Notes: a model not told the origin generated them from the sequence alone. A stretch of 64,000 nucleotides of DNA from an uncultured Anaerovibrio sp. (GCA_902786545.1 CADACU010000010.1:19589-83588), one strand, 5' to 3'; shown: positions 52,850 to 61,716, counted from the first letter of the stretch. Translations and numbers: made by a program.

Positions 52850-54229
52850 ATGGATAAGAATAGCAATGGAAATGAAATATTCCCTTTGGGTGAGGACGAG
52901 CGGTGCCATATTTCCACGGACTGCAACAAGACTGGACTTAACAATAATATTATAGTGGTGGGAGGTTCCGGCTCTGGCAAGACCATGAGCGTTATGCTCC
53001 CTATGATCTGCAATCTTGAAAGCTCCAATGCAGTGGTGGTTCACACCAAGCGAGGAATTTACGACAAGAGCAGGAAAATTCTGAAGGAAAAGGGGTATAA
53101 TGTACTTTTTGTGGACCTTAACGATCCGACCAAAAGCCCCTATGGCTATGATCCATTGCTTCAATGCAATTCCCTTACTGATGTGCGGAACCTGGCCCAT
53201 ACCATTGCTTATGCGGAAACGGCAAAAAATGATCTGCCAAGAGACCCCTTTTGGTTGCAGAAAGCAGAAAGCATATTGAATTTGGTTTTGCGTTATGTGT
53301 ATGAAGGGCATTACGAAAAGGGTAATACCATGAAAGAAGCATTGACGTTGTTGGATTATCTTAATTATACAGAGGATAGGGATGTAAAGAGTGATCCACC
53401 TACTGATAATGAAATCGAGGAAGCTGCTGATTATGCCAAAGAATGTGGTGATGAAGGAAACTCAGCGCTGGAAATGGAGCAAGAGCGGAGAGAGAGGATT
53501 AAGAGGAAATATCCTCTCCATGGTGAAATGCGTAATTGGTATAACATTGACCGAGCTGCCTATATGCAGTGGAAGAATTTTATTGATTTACCTGAAGGAA
53601 CAGGGGGGTGTGTAGCTGAATCAACCAAGGCTCCCCTAGAAAACATTTTTAATAGCGATATAAGGAATATATTGGGGGGAAATCTTCCCCAGTTTGATGC
53701 CAGGGAACTGCTTAAGCCCAAGACGGTAGTATTTATCTATGTCTCTCCGGTAAACACGGCTCAGCACCGCTTCTGTTCCATAATTTATCAGCAGCTTTTC
53801 AAGCGACTTTTTGAGATGGGAGAAAGGGGAACGGAAGGAGTATTGCCACAACCAGTCCATGTTCTTTGTGATGATTTTGCCACGGGTTGCAAGGTGCAGG
53901 ATTTTCAGGATCTGATTTCCATATTTAGGGAAAAGGGTATATCTGCTACCATACTTGTCCAGTCCGAGACCCAGCTTTCTGCTATGTACGGCAAGGATAA
54001 TGCTACCACCATCATCAATAATTGTGATACCTATATTTATCTTGGAGGCATGGACATGGATACTGTCACCAATGTGAGCAAACGCCTGAACCGTCCCCTG
54101 AATGACGTGCTGGATATGCCTTTAGGGCAGGAACTGTTTTTCCGCCGTGGCCAGAAGCCTGTAGTAACGAAACGGTATGATATTATGACGGATATGAGAT
54201 TATATGGACATGAAATGAGGACAGTATAG
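52850..54229 (+). CDS. VirD4/TraG-like (type IV coupling protein) ATPase lacking membrane helices
   Basis: The 459-residue protein has Walker A GGSGSGKT at residues 38-45 and a Walker B-type block VLCDDFATGCKV, plus SAMYGKDNATTIINNCDTYI and LGQELFFRRGQKPVV, all typical of conjugative coupling ATPases. The usual N-terminal membrane segments are absent, and no relaxase or mating-pair genes are encoded here. It may be a domesticated or defence-type relative that moves DNA or protein for its operon partners. That is inference. Confidence 0.82.
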   Translation: MDKNSNGNEIFPLGEDERCHISTDCNKTGLNNNIIVVGGSGSGKTMSVMLPMICNLESSNAVVVHTKRGIYDKSRKILKEKGYNVLFVDLNDPTKSPYGYDPLLQCNSLTDVRNLAHTIAYAETAKNDLPRDPFWLQKAESILNLVLRYVYEGHYEKGNTMKEALTLLDYLNYTEDRDVKSDPPTDNEIEEAADYAKECGDEGNSALEMEQERRERIKRKYPLHGEMRNWYNIDRAAYMQWKNFIDLPEGTGGCVAESTKAPLENIFNSDIRNILGGNLPQFDARELLKPKTVVFIYVSPVNTAQHRFCSIIYQQLFKRLFEMGERGTEGVLPQPVHVLCDDFATGCKVQDFQDLISIFREKGISATILVQSETQLSAMYGKDNATTIINNCDTYIYLGGMDMDTVTNVSKRLNRPLNDVLDMPLGQELFFRRGQKPVVTKRYDIMTDMRLYGHEMRTV

Positions 54230-54333
54230 TAAAAAATTATTCGTAGTAAAAAATATGAAGGATATGATAGAATGAAGTGAAAGAAAGCTACACTTTATAT
54301 TGAATTGTGTCTGATGAAATGAGGGACGGATAA

Positions 54334-56826
54334 ATGCTTGATTTTCTAAAAAAACAGAAGGCAAAATATGAACCGCAACATAGACAGTTAAAACTTGTAG
54401 GTGAGTTTTATGTAGATGAAGATTCAATTTCGCTTGATATGGATAATCAAATACTGTCAGCTGTTGTACATGGCTTTGGTGAGGCGGGAGTTGATTGTTC
54501 TTATATAACATTGCCATTTTCCATAGAAAAATTCACATATTATACAATAGTAGAGGAATCGAAGTATTCATTCATATCAAAAAAATACACATATAGAGAC
54601 TATAATGCAAAAGATATGCGTTATGATAATAATCATCCAGTAGGTATATTGTATAATAAGTATCGTGCTAGATTTGGCTCTTTGATTCGTTCTGGCATGA
54701 ACAGCTTGTGGCGTTTAATTGAAACCAATGATAATTATTTTTATTATGATATAAACAGTGTACGAATAAATAATAATACAATTCTTGTAACCCTTGCTAA
54801 AAATAGAGATTTAGGTGGATTAGTTGTATATGCTGTTAAAATCAATACTAATACTTGGGAAATGACAGATTTAGAAGCCGGTGAATTCAATCATCAGGGA
54901 GTGCGAGTTGCTACGGGTTTTCCTGATAATTCATGGGTTGCCCCTATAACTGAAAAAATAGGTAAAGATATATTAGAGTTGGCACCGCAATTATCGCAAG
55001 ACAATACTAATATTGCAGCTTTGGGTGATAATTATAAAATAATGCAGTGCAAACATATTTTGTCAGATTTTGTTGGGATGTCTGACATTAAGGAACAAAT
55101 ATTAAAACAATGTAGATATATTGTAGGTATGCAAAATAGAAATGCCAAAAATCCTAATCAGCGGGAAGAGCTTATGCCACTTCATATGATATTCTTAGGT
55201 AACCCGGGCTGCGGAAAAACTGAGTTTGCCCGTGCAGTAGCTAAGATTTATTCTGTTTTGGGCGTGTTTAGTGGTGATAAATTTAAAGAATTAGGTCGTA
55301 AGGATTTAATTGGTAAGTGGCAAGGGCACACTGCAAAGCAAGTTGAAGAAGTTTTTAATGAAGCTCAGGGAGGAGTCATTTTTATAGATGAGGCTTATGC
55401 GTTAGCATCAGATGACACGGATACTTTTGGAAAAGAAGCTGTAGCAACGCTGATTCAATTAATTGAAAATAAAAAAACTGGTTATGCTATAATTTTGGCA
55501 GGATATAGAGTAGAAATGATGGAATTTTTGGACACAAATTCTGGATTAAAATCTAGATTCCCCACTGTTTTAGATTTCCCAGATTATACAGTGGATGAAC
55601 TTATCGAAATTGTTATCAAATTTTTTGTGAAAGAGAAATATGAATTCGGAGAAAATTTTGAATCAGAGCTTTCAAACTATGTAAAAATTAGAAGTCACCA
55701 GACGGGTAAAAATGCAGGTAATGCTCGTTTGGCGTCCAATATTTTTAACGAAATTAAAGCAGAACAAATCGCAAGAACAGCGGGTGCAAATAAAACCGTT
55801 ATTGTAGATGATATACCACACCAAAATAGAGGTGAGAAGAACTTATCATTTAATCTTGAAGATGATTTTAGTAAAATTATCGGACTGGAGAATGTTAAAG
55901 AGATATTACGGTCATTACAAAATACATTGATTATAAATCAAAAAAAGAAGGAGTTAGGATTAGAGGTAGATGCATATCCAGTATTAAATATGGTTTTTAA
56001 AGGCAACCAAGGTACTGGAAAAACCACTATTGCACGTTTGGTCTCTAAACTGTTGTTTAATATTGGTGTTGTACCACGTGATATATCATTAGAATATCAT
56101 GGACAAGATTTGATAGCTAATAGAGCAGGAGCTACATCAGAAAGAATATCGAATATCATTAATAGTGCTTTAGGTGGTGTGCTGTTTATTGATGAGGCAT
56201 ATTCACTGTTAGCTTCAGATTATGGACAAGAGGCTATAGATACGTTGGTAAAGGAAATTGAAGATAATAAAGGCAGTTTAGTTGTTATAATTGCTGGTTA
56301 TCCTGAACAGATGGACAAATTGCTCGATTCTAATGCTGGTATGGCTTCGCGGTTTCCTTTTACGGTTGATTTTCCGGATTATTCTATTGATGAATTATTG
56401 CAAATTGCAAAAAATAGATTTGGCAAATATCGCCTAGATGCAGAGGCTGAGAATGCTATTAAATTGCGGCTAAGTAAAGAAAAACAGGATCCACATTTTG
56501 GAAATGCACGTGCTGTGCGTACATTGGTGGATGATGCTGTAATTAAGCAAAGTAATAGATTAAAGAATGAATTTGATATTGCCAATCTTACGAAAGAAGC
56601 TGTGTTGACTATTACGGCCTCTGATATTTTGGGAAAAGATTATGATACAATTTTGTCCACGAGTTTAAAAGATGATTTAGATGACAATCAGTTAAAGGTG
56701 TGTCCTGAATGTGGGAGAACGATGGTAATACGTACATCGAAAACAGGTCCTAACATAGGAAAAAAATTCTGGGGCTGCACAGGTTTTTCTAATGGTTGTC
56801 GCTATACAGAAAATTATGAAGAATAA
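54334..56826 (+). CDS. Tandem CbxX/SpoVK-type AAA+ ATPase with C-terminal zinc finger
   Basis: The 830-residue protein has an unrecognised N-terminal region (1-235) and AAA+ module 1 with Walker A GNPGCGKT near 289 and Walker B GGVIFIDEAYAL near 350. AAA+ module 2 has GNQGTGKT near 557 and GGVLFIDEAYSLL. A topoisomerase-type zinc finger follows at about 790-825 (CPECGRTMVIRT, FWGCTGF and a last Cys). Base composition is clearly more AT-rich than its neighbours, a sign of transfer. It lies 104 bp after the VirD4-like gene. CbxX-type proteins remodel other proteins; its target is unknown. Confidence 0.85.
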   Translation: MLDFLKKQKAKYEPQHRQLKLVGEFYVDEDSISLDMDNQILSAVVHGFGEAGVDCSYITLPFSIEKFTYYTIVEESKYSFISKKYTYRDYNAKDMRYDNNHPVGILYNKYRARFGSLIRSGMNSLWRLIETNDNYFYYDINSVRINNNTILVTLAKNRDLGGLVVYAVKINTNTWEMTDLEAGEFNHQGVRVATGFPDNSWVAPITEKIGKDILELAPQLSQDNTNIAALGDNYKIMQCKHILSDFVGMSDIKEQILKQCRYIVGMQNRNAKNPNQREELMPLHMIFLGNPGCGKTEFARAVAKIYSVLGVFSGDKFKELGRKDLIGKWQGHTAKQVEEVFNEAQGGVIFIDEAYALASDDTDTFGKEAVATLIQLIENKKTGYAIILAGYRVEMMEFLDTNSGLKSRFPTVLDFPDYTVDELIEIVIKFFVKEKYEFGENFESELSNYVKIRSHQTGKNAGNARLASNIFNEIKAEQIARTAGANKTVIVDDIPHQNRGEKNLSFNLEDDFSKIIGLENVKEILRSLQNTLIINQKKKELGLEVDAYPVLNMVFKGNQGTGKTTIARLVSKLLFNIGVVPRDISLEYHGQDLIANRAGATSERISNIINSALGGVLFIDEAYSLLASDYGQEAIDTLVKEIEDNKGSLVVIIAGYPEQMDKLLDSNAGMASRFPFTVDFPDYSIDELLQIAKNRFGKYRLDAEAENAIKLRLSKEKQDPHFGNARAVRTLVDDAVIKQSNRLKNEFDIANLTKEAVLTITASDILGKDYDTILSTSLKDDLDDNQLKVCPECGRTMVIRTSKTGPNIGKKFWGCTGFSNGCRYTENYEE

Positions 56827-57627
56827 TTTTTTAGATAAGGTTTGGATTGATTACGTTGAAAAAATGGTTGCGGCAAATAGCTACAACTATGTTTTATCTG
56901 TCTGATAAGTCTGTTTCCATTTTTTGTATTTCTTGTTCAGGTGATCCGGTGAATAGAACAATGTGCAGTGAAGATGGTGCATCAGGGGCAACTTCTTATA
57001 GTAAGGATTAGAAGCAGTAGTCATTAATATTACATTGCCATCTTTTTTTCAAAGGTAGGAAATACTGCCCCAGCTCACACATGATCTTACCGTGATCATA
57101 TGATTGGAATACGCGTCAAATCTATATTGAAAAACAAATAATTTCAATTTCATACAAGCCTGTCCCTTCTTGTAGATTTTATGTATAGTTTTTCTAGTAT
57201 TAGACTAATATAAATCATTTGTAAAGAAATATAACAGACAAGGCCCATATTTTAGACTCCAACAGCAAGATGTTTCCAATATTTGGACAGTCGGTTTTTT
57301 TACGCTACTAGGTGCATTGATTGATGTGAGCCACTTGCAGTGTTTGTTCTACCATACGCCCGGGTAGCCACACTCTATCGTCTTAAACACCGACTCGAAA
57401 AGGTGTTTAAGACGGCAGGGTATGTCTTGGAAATCCTCTTTTTGTATAGATTTTGAATTTTTATAACTACATGGCCCTGGCAAAGCTGGGGCTTTTTGTA
57501 TAGAAAAGTTCGATACTCATTTTGCCTTATTAACCACTCAAATCGTTGATTGATAAGGCTTTGTGGGATTGATATTATGATAAGTAACCTAACAAGAATG
57601 GGGGATTTTGCCCAGAGGGGAACAAAT
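56827..57627. other. Gene-free 0.8-kb gap with a strong hairpin
   Basis: No convincing gene is visible. The main structure is a 12-bp perfect stem, GTCTTAAACACC with GGTGTTTAAGAC (57380-57413), loop GACTCGAAAA. Just upstream CTACC/GGGTAG form a small hairpin whose loop (CATAC) could pair with GTATG downstream of the big stem, a possible pseudoknot. The 5' part (56830-57200) may hold decayed coding sequence. Confidence 0.45.
57473..57498 (+). terminator. Hairpin terminator
   Basis: GCCCTGGC and GCTGGGGC pair (two wobbles) with an AAA loop and TTTTT. It is a near copy of 47072-47098 and could end a transcript carrying the structured sequence upstream. Confidence 0.7.
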
Positions 57628-57912
57628 ATGAAAGATTATGAAGTTATTGAACAAATAGAAATATTTCATGAGTTATTTTGGGGGTTGCTTGCTGATTTGC
57701 ATAGGGTGACAGGCAACAAAGTGTTGATATCATCGGATACTTTATCCATATTTGGAGATAAACTGGCGGAGATATGCAACAGCTTATTAGGCCCAGAATA
57801 TTCTACAATGGAAGATATGCTCCGCGTGCGCGGAATATATGAATTTGCCAGAGATTATATAAAAGCATTGGAAACGGCAGGAACACAAAATGCAGCATGT
57901 GGGTACAGGTGA
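57628..57912 (+). CDS. Hypothetical helical protein, 94 residues
   Basis: I do not recognise it. It is predicted helical and acidic (MKDYEVIEQIEIFHELFWGL; SIFGDKLAEICNSLLGPEYS). AGAGGGG precedes the ATG at 57628; a longer frame from 57550 has no ribosome site. It precedes the HAD gene by 43 bp. Confidence 0.6.
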   Translation: MKDYEVIEQIEIFHELFWGLLADLHRVTGNKVLISSDTLSIFGDKLAEICNSLLGPEYSTMEDMLRVRGIYEFARDYIKALETAGTQNAACGYR

Positions 57913-57955
57913 AATGAACGCCTAAGTTAGGTAAGGATATAAGGATTGTGATGTT

Positions 57956-58450
57956 ATGTTTTACATATTTCTGGATGTGGACGGGGTGCTGAATACGGAA
58001 ATGGACTGGAAGCGCCCTTTCACCTTAAATAGCAAATGTATCAGCTGCTTTCTTGAATACATGGCTTATCTGAACGAGAAGCACAAGCACGAGGTGGGCA
58101 TAGTCCTTACTTCTTCATGGAAAACGGGCTTCAACAGTGACGGAAAGCATGCAGTGTATATAAAGGAGTTGATTCACGCTATGGCCCCTGAAAAAATCCG
58201 CATACTGGATAAAACTGAGGAGCTTGACCAGCTGGACAGGGGGCGGAGCATACTTAATTACTGCAAGGCGCATAATATCAGGGATTATATCGTTTTCGAT
58301 GATGACAAATCACTGTTTAAAACCGCCCCGGAGCTTAATATTTATTACACCAACGCTACCAGGGGCTTTACTGGGGAAGATGCCAAAAAGCTGATGTGCA
58401 GTGATAAATCCAGTTGGCAGAGGATAAAGAATTTCTTTGGTGGAAAGTAA
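57956..58450 (+). CDS. HAD-fold phosphatase-like protein (Swiss-Army-knife HAD type)
   Basis: The 164-residue protein has HAD motif I FLDVDGVLNTE, motif II LTSSWKTGF and acidic motif IV VFDDDKSLF. It matches the compact HAD domains seen in nucleic-acid repair polyproteins and in phage or plasmid genomes. A nucleotide or RNA 3'-phosphate substrate would fit, but is inferred. It leads a run of small genes with a metallophosphoesterase and a DHH phosphoesterase. Confidence 0.8.
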   Translation: MFYIFLDVDGVLNTEMDWKRPFTLNSKCISCFLEYMAYLNEKHKHEVGIVLTSSWKTGFNSDGKHAVYIKELIHAMAPEKIRILDKTEELDQLDRGRSILNYCKAHNIRDYIVFDDDKSLFKTAPELNIYYTNATRGFTGEDAKKLMCSDKSSWQRIKNFFGGK

Positions 58451-58467
58451 ATTGAGGGGGAGCCGAT

Positions 58468-58641
58468 ATGGACAGAAAAGAACAGAAGAAATTCCAACGC
58501 AGCGATCGCCCATTATCTGAAGTCATTGAGTCCTGTCGGCAATCCTTTATCAAAGCAAATGGAAGACTGTTGACAGAGGAAGAGGCCGTAAAATTCATTG
58601 ATGACATAAGAAAAGAGCTAAGAGAAAAGGGTGAATTATAA
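58468..58641 (+). CDS. Hypothetical 57-residue charged protein
   Basis: This short frame has GAGGGGGAG ahead of the ATG. It encodes a basic then acidic helical protein (MDRKEQKKFQRSDRPLSEVI; LLTEEEAVKFIDDIRKELRE). It lies 17 bp after the HAD gene and one base before the next start, so it fits as an operon member. Function unknown. Confidence 0.55.
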   Translation: MDRKEQKKFQRSDRPLSEVIESCRQSFIKANGRLLTEEEAVKFIDDIRKELREKGEL

Positions 58642-58642
58642 C

Positions 58643-58858
58643 ATGCTTATCCCAATCACCAAGGAAATCTTCAAAAAATATCTTCTCTCTCCAGAATATA
58701 AATCACATCTGGATAAGCCCTTGCAGCATTTGATGGAGGACTATTGCTTCTATTGCCCTTATTGTAGGGGAGAGATGTGTGAAAGCGCTGATATTAAGCT
58801 GGAAGATGGTGGGGCTTCTGATACGGAAGTCAGGAACTGCGATATTCCCGACAAATAA
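58643..58858 (+). CDS. Small protein with zinc-binding cysteines
   Basis: The 71-residue product contains CFYCPYCRGEMC, a dense Cys cluster suggestive of a zinc knuckle, and a late lone Cys. The ATG at 58643 is chosen because AAAAGG is then at workable spacing; a GTG at 58631 would abut it. It lies between the 57-residue gene and the metallophosphoesterase. Function unknown. Confidence 0.55.
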   Translation: MLIPITKEIFKKYLLSPEYKSHLDKPLQHLMEDYCFYCPYCRGEMCESADIKLEDGGASDTEVRNCDIPDK

Positions 58859-58887
58859 CTGAGAGCATTTTTAGCGGGTGAGAAACT

Positions 58888-59586
58888 ATGATTTACATAA
58901 CCGGGGATACTCATATTCCCCTCGATATATCTAAACTGAATACTACTTTGTTTCCCCAGCAGGCGGAAATGACCAAGGAGGATTATGTCATTATTCTGGG
59001 TGATTTCGGCCTTTACTGGCATGAGGACAAGACCTTTAGGCACTGGCACAAGTGGCTGCAGGAAAAGCCGTGGACTACCCTTTGGCTTGATGGAAACCAC
59101 GAAAACCATGATTGGATAAACAGTATGGAAGTCAGCCAGTGGCACGGTGGGATGGTACACAAGGATGGCAGCATTATCCACCTTATGCGGGGACAAGTTT
59201 ATGAAATAGAGGACCAGTCCTTTTTTGTGCTTGGTGGAGCTGATTCCACCGACAAGGAACACCGCAGAGAGGGCTTGAGCTGGTGGCCACAGGAGGTACC
59301 TTCCTGGGCGGAGTTTAATGAGGCCGTGGATAATCTTGAAAAGGTTGGCAACAAGGTGGACTATATTCTTACCCATACTTGTCCCATTGATTTGATAAGG
59401 CCAATGTTTCACTTAAATCCAATAGGGTACAGCACTGTGGAAAAGGCCCTTCAGCTAATATACAACCACAACCCGGAATTTAAGCGGTGGTTCTTTGGCC
59501 ACTGGCACCAGAGCAGGGACTTTAGCAAATTCACCTGTCTTTATAACAGGGTAATACGGCTGGATGAGTATAAAGTCAAGGATTGA
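58888..59586 (+). CDS. Metallophosphoesterase
   Basis: The 232-residue calcineurin-like protein shows the five metal motifs: GDTHIP, LGDFGLYW, LDGNHENHDW, THTCPI and FGHWHQSRD. These enzymes hydrolyse nucleotides, cyclic nucleotides or protein phosphates; the substrate is not evident. AGCGGGTGAG precedes the ATG. It lies 95 bp before the DHH gene, so two different phosphoesterases stand side by side. Confidence 0.88.
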   Translation: MIYITGDTHIPLDISKLNTTLFPQQAEMTKEDYVIILGDFGLYWHEDKTFRHWHKWLQEKPWTTLWLDGNHENHDWINSMEVSQWHGGMVHKDGSIIHLMRGQVYEIEDQSFFVLGGADSTDKEHRREGLSWWPQEVPSWAEFNEAVDNLEKVGNKVDYILTHTCPIDLIRPMFHLNPIGYSTVEKALQLIYNHNPEFKRWFFGHWHQSRDFSKFTCLYNRVIRLDEYKVKD

Positions 59587-59681
59587 ATGGGGATCAAATC
59601 TTTGCTGAAAGTACAAAAGCATAAAATATAGATTTTAAACAGGTGAAGATTGAAGGTAGGAGACGGGAGGAGCTGGCAATA

Positions 59682-60650
59682 ATGAAACCATATAAGTTAC
59701 TTACCCATACAGATATGGATGGGGCGGCCTGTGCTATACTGGCCAATATTGCCTACAGGGGAAATACAGATATCACATACATAAACAATCCCAATGACTG
59801 CACCAAAAAGCTGATAGCCATGGGGACAGAATACAAGAATTATGAAGGGATTTTTGTTACGGACTGCAGCTTTGATGTTGAGGAAGTGCAGCAACAGAAT
59901 CCCAAAATTCTTAATCATATAAAGCTCTTTGATCACCATCTGACAGCAGTGGAAGCCTTCAAGGGTTATAAGTGGGCAACTGTTACTGAAATGCTGGATG
60001 GCAGACCTACCTGCGGGGCGGAACTGTTTTACAGATATTTGCAGAATAAGGGGCTTATTACCAAAAGAGATTTTTTCATTGAGCAGGTACGCCTTTTTGA
60101 TACATGGGATTATGCCAAGTATCCCAGCCAAATGCCAAAATATCTGGCAACAATGGTGTTTAAGCTGGGCTTGCAGTATACTGTGAAAACCTTTACGGAG
60201 CGTCTGGCCAAAAAGGATTTGAATGAGCTTACCTTATTTAATGAGTACGAGCGGACTATCCTGGCCTACGAAGCGGAGCGGGAAGCCAAGGATGTAAGCA
60301 GTTTTATGCAAACCGCATATAAGGGGAGGCTGGAAAGTGAAGGCAAAGAATACAACTTCTGCCTTACCTACAATAACAGCATGTACACATCTTCCGTTGG
60401 TAATAAAATATGTGAGGAATATGGCGTGGATATAGCCTTCATGGTAAATCTTAATAACGATAAAATAGAAGTCCGTACCACACGAGATGACCTGAATCTG
60501 GGCGAAATAATGAGTAAGTTCTATGCCGGGGGCGGCCATCCCAAGGCAAGTGGCGGGGATATAGCCGGCATTGCCGAAGACACCGCCAAAGCCATACTGG
60601 GCAAAATGGGCAAAGTGATAGAAATAGGGAAAACGAAACAGAGTTTGTAA
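59682..60650 (+). CDS. DHH/DHHA1-family phosphoesterase
   Basis: The 322-residue protein has LTHTDMDGAACA, VTDCSF and FDHHLTAVE (DHH motif) in the first domain, and GGGHPKASGG in the DHHA1 domain. Relatives are oligoribonuclease/pAp phosphatases (NrnA), cyclic-di-AMP/GMP hydrolases and RecJ. The size fits a small-substrate NrnA-like enzyme. The ATG at 59682 has GGGAGGAG upstream. Genomic company with HAD and metallophosphoesterase suggests nucleotide turnover. Confidence 0.87.
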   Translation: MKPYKLLTHTDMDGAACAILANIAYRGNTDITYINNPNDCTKKLIAMGTEYKNYEGIFVTDCSFDVEEVQQQNPKILNHIKLFDHHLTAVEAFKGYKWATVTEMLDGRPTCGAELFYRYLQNKGLITKRDFFIEQVRLFDTWDYAKYPSQMPKYLATMVFKLGLQYTVKTFTERLAKKDLNELTLFNEYERTILAYEAEREAKDVSSFMQTAYKGRLESEGKEYNFCLTYNNSMYTSSVGNKICEEYGVDIAFMVNLNNDKIEVRTTRDDLNLGEIMSKFYAGGGHPKASGGDIAGIAEDTAKAILGKMGKVIEIGKTKQSL

Positions 60651-60699
60651 GTTTAAAATGAAAATAAGAGAGGTCCTGCTTTAGTGGACGACTCAAAAT

Positions 60700-60732
60700 A
60701 AGTGGGCTATGAGTTTTCCCAGTAGCCCACTT
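60700..60732 (+). terminator. Terminator-like hairpin after the DHH gene
   Basis: AAGTGGGCTA and TAGCCCACTT form a 10-bp stem around a 13-nt loop. No T run follows. Confidence 0.5.
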
Positions 60733-60783
60733 GACACAAACACCTTCTAATGGGAGGGGGATTCAGCTCATGAGGTGGGATTT

Positions 60784-61062
60784 ATGGAATATACCATGAA
60801 ATTGATTTTTACCAAGAAAGCTGATATGGCTGAAATGGAAAATCATATAAAAGATATATGCCAACGGGCTGGCAGCGTTATTTTGGAAGTGAAAGATAAT
60901 ACTATCACCTATGGAGCTGACAGCTTTGATGAATTCGGACCAGCGTTTATACATCTAATATTTGAAGATGATGTAAAACTTCAAATCATTGATGCTATCT
61001 GGTCAGATCCAGATGATGTGCCACATTCTTGTAAAAAGAATTTATTGAGGGAAATCATGTGA
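60784..61062 (+). CDS. Small paralogous protein A (92 residues)
   Basis: The product begins MEYTMKLIFTKKADMAEMEN and contains DAIWSDPDDVPHSCKKNLL. The gene at 61870-62148 encodes a 92-residue relative with the same layout (KKSADYKEI, DASWKDANGMVSCRKDLL). I recognise no named family. GAGGTGGG precedes the ATG. Two diverged copies in an array of small genes recall immunity or antirestriction cassettes, but there is no direct evidence. Confidence 0.65.
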   Translation: MEYTMKLIFTKKADMAEMENHIKDICQRAGSVILEVKDNTITYGADSFDEFGPAFIHLIFEDDVKLQIIDAIWSDPDDVPHSCKKNLLREIM

Positions 61063-61120
61063 GTTAAGTCAGTCCTCCACACCCAATGGAGGCGGCAATT
61101 GATATGAGGTGATGTTTGCT

Positions 61121-61306
61121 ATGTCAGCAGAGAATAATGGTAAAAGAATGACATTAGAGGAACTTGAAGATATGCAGCTTTTGCGTCTGGCCGAGGATAG
61201 AATTAAGAATACTTCCGGGAAGTTATATACTCATGAAGAAATAATGGAACAGTTGGGAATTACTGATGAAGAGCTAGATTCCATGGAGGATGTAGAAATA
61301 GAATGA
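61121..61306 (+). CDS. Antitoxin-like small acidic protein (61 residues)
   Basis: The acidic helical product (LEELEDMQLLRLAEDRIKNT; YTHEEIMEQLGITDEELDSM) resembles small antitoxin or RelB-like proteins with a C-terminal helix-turn-helix-like segment. No toxin of a known family follows; the next frame is a zinc-ribbon-like peptide one base later. GAGGT lies ten bases before the chosen ATG. Confidence 0.55.
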   Translation: MSAENNGKRMTLEELEDMQLLRLAEDRIKNTSGKLYTHEEIMEQLGITDEELDSMEDVEIE

Positions 61307-61307
61307 C

Positions 61308-61463
61308 TTGGAGTGTCAAAACTGCGAATATGAGCTATTTCCCCGAGTTAGGCCGTTAAACATGTGCTGGAACTGTTGTGTGAGGTTACCCGACGAGGGG
61401 ATTACAGTTAAACGAGAGGGCAAAAATGGTGCATCGTTAAACATAGAACACATTAAGGCGTGA
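61308..61463 (+). CDS. Zinc-ribbon-like 51-residue peptide with TTG start
   Basis: A TTG one base after the previous stop opens a frame encoding MECQNCEYELFPRVRPLN then CWNCC, a CxxC...CxxC pattern typical of zinc ribbons. Its last part overlaps hairpin copy 1 (61407-61442), which encodes VKREGKNGASLN in this frame. Hairpin copies 2 and 3 would encode VERGRKNGASFN and VERGSKNGASFN in the equivalent frame. The others may therefore be worn copies of this gene's end, or the frame may be fortuitous. Confidence 0.45.
   Translation: MECQNCEYELFPRVRPLNMCWNCCVRLPDEGITVKREGKNGASLNIEHIKA
61407..61442 (+). repeat. Small-gene-array hairpin, copy 1
   Basis: GTTAAACGA and TCGTTAAAC pair with one A-A mismatch around the conserved core GAGGGCAAAAATGGTGCA. 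Confidence 0.8.
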
Positions 61464-61468
61464 TTGTT

Positions 61469-61699
61469 ATGATTCTTCTAAAAAATATTGAAAAGAATGA
61501 CAATGTTATTTCTTTTACGGGATATGAGGAAGGAAAAATATATAAAAATTTCTATATGAAATTAGATGCAGAAACATTTGATGTTCTGCATCTAAGTTGC
61601 AAACCATCTATTTATACCCAACAGGCTTGTATGAGAATCATGTTGTTAATGCAGGAAAGTTCTGAATTACCTAGTGAAAGTATTGGATATTGGAATTAA
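61469..61699 (+). CDS. Hypothetical 76-residue protein
   Basis: The product (MILLKNIEKNDNVISFTGYE; YMKLDAETFDVLHLSCKPSI) looks like a small alpha/beta protein. I recognise no family. AAGGCGTG precedes the ATG at 61469. It is bounded by hairpin copies 1 and 2. Confidence 0.55.
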   Translation: MILLKNIEKNDNVISFTGYEEGKIYKNFYMKLDAETFDVLHLSCKPSIYTQQACMRIMLLMQESSELPSESIGYWN

Positions 61700-61716
61700 T
61701 TCAATAATAGCAGTAG

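Noticed and set aside
52850-54229. Evidence of an intact conjugative element
   Set aside because: Only a coupling-type ATPase is present. No relaxase, VirB4, mating-pair or integrase genes lie in the window.
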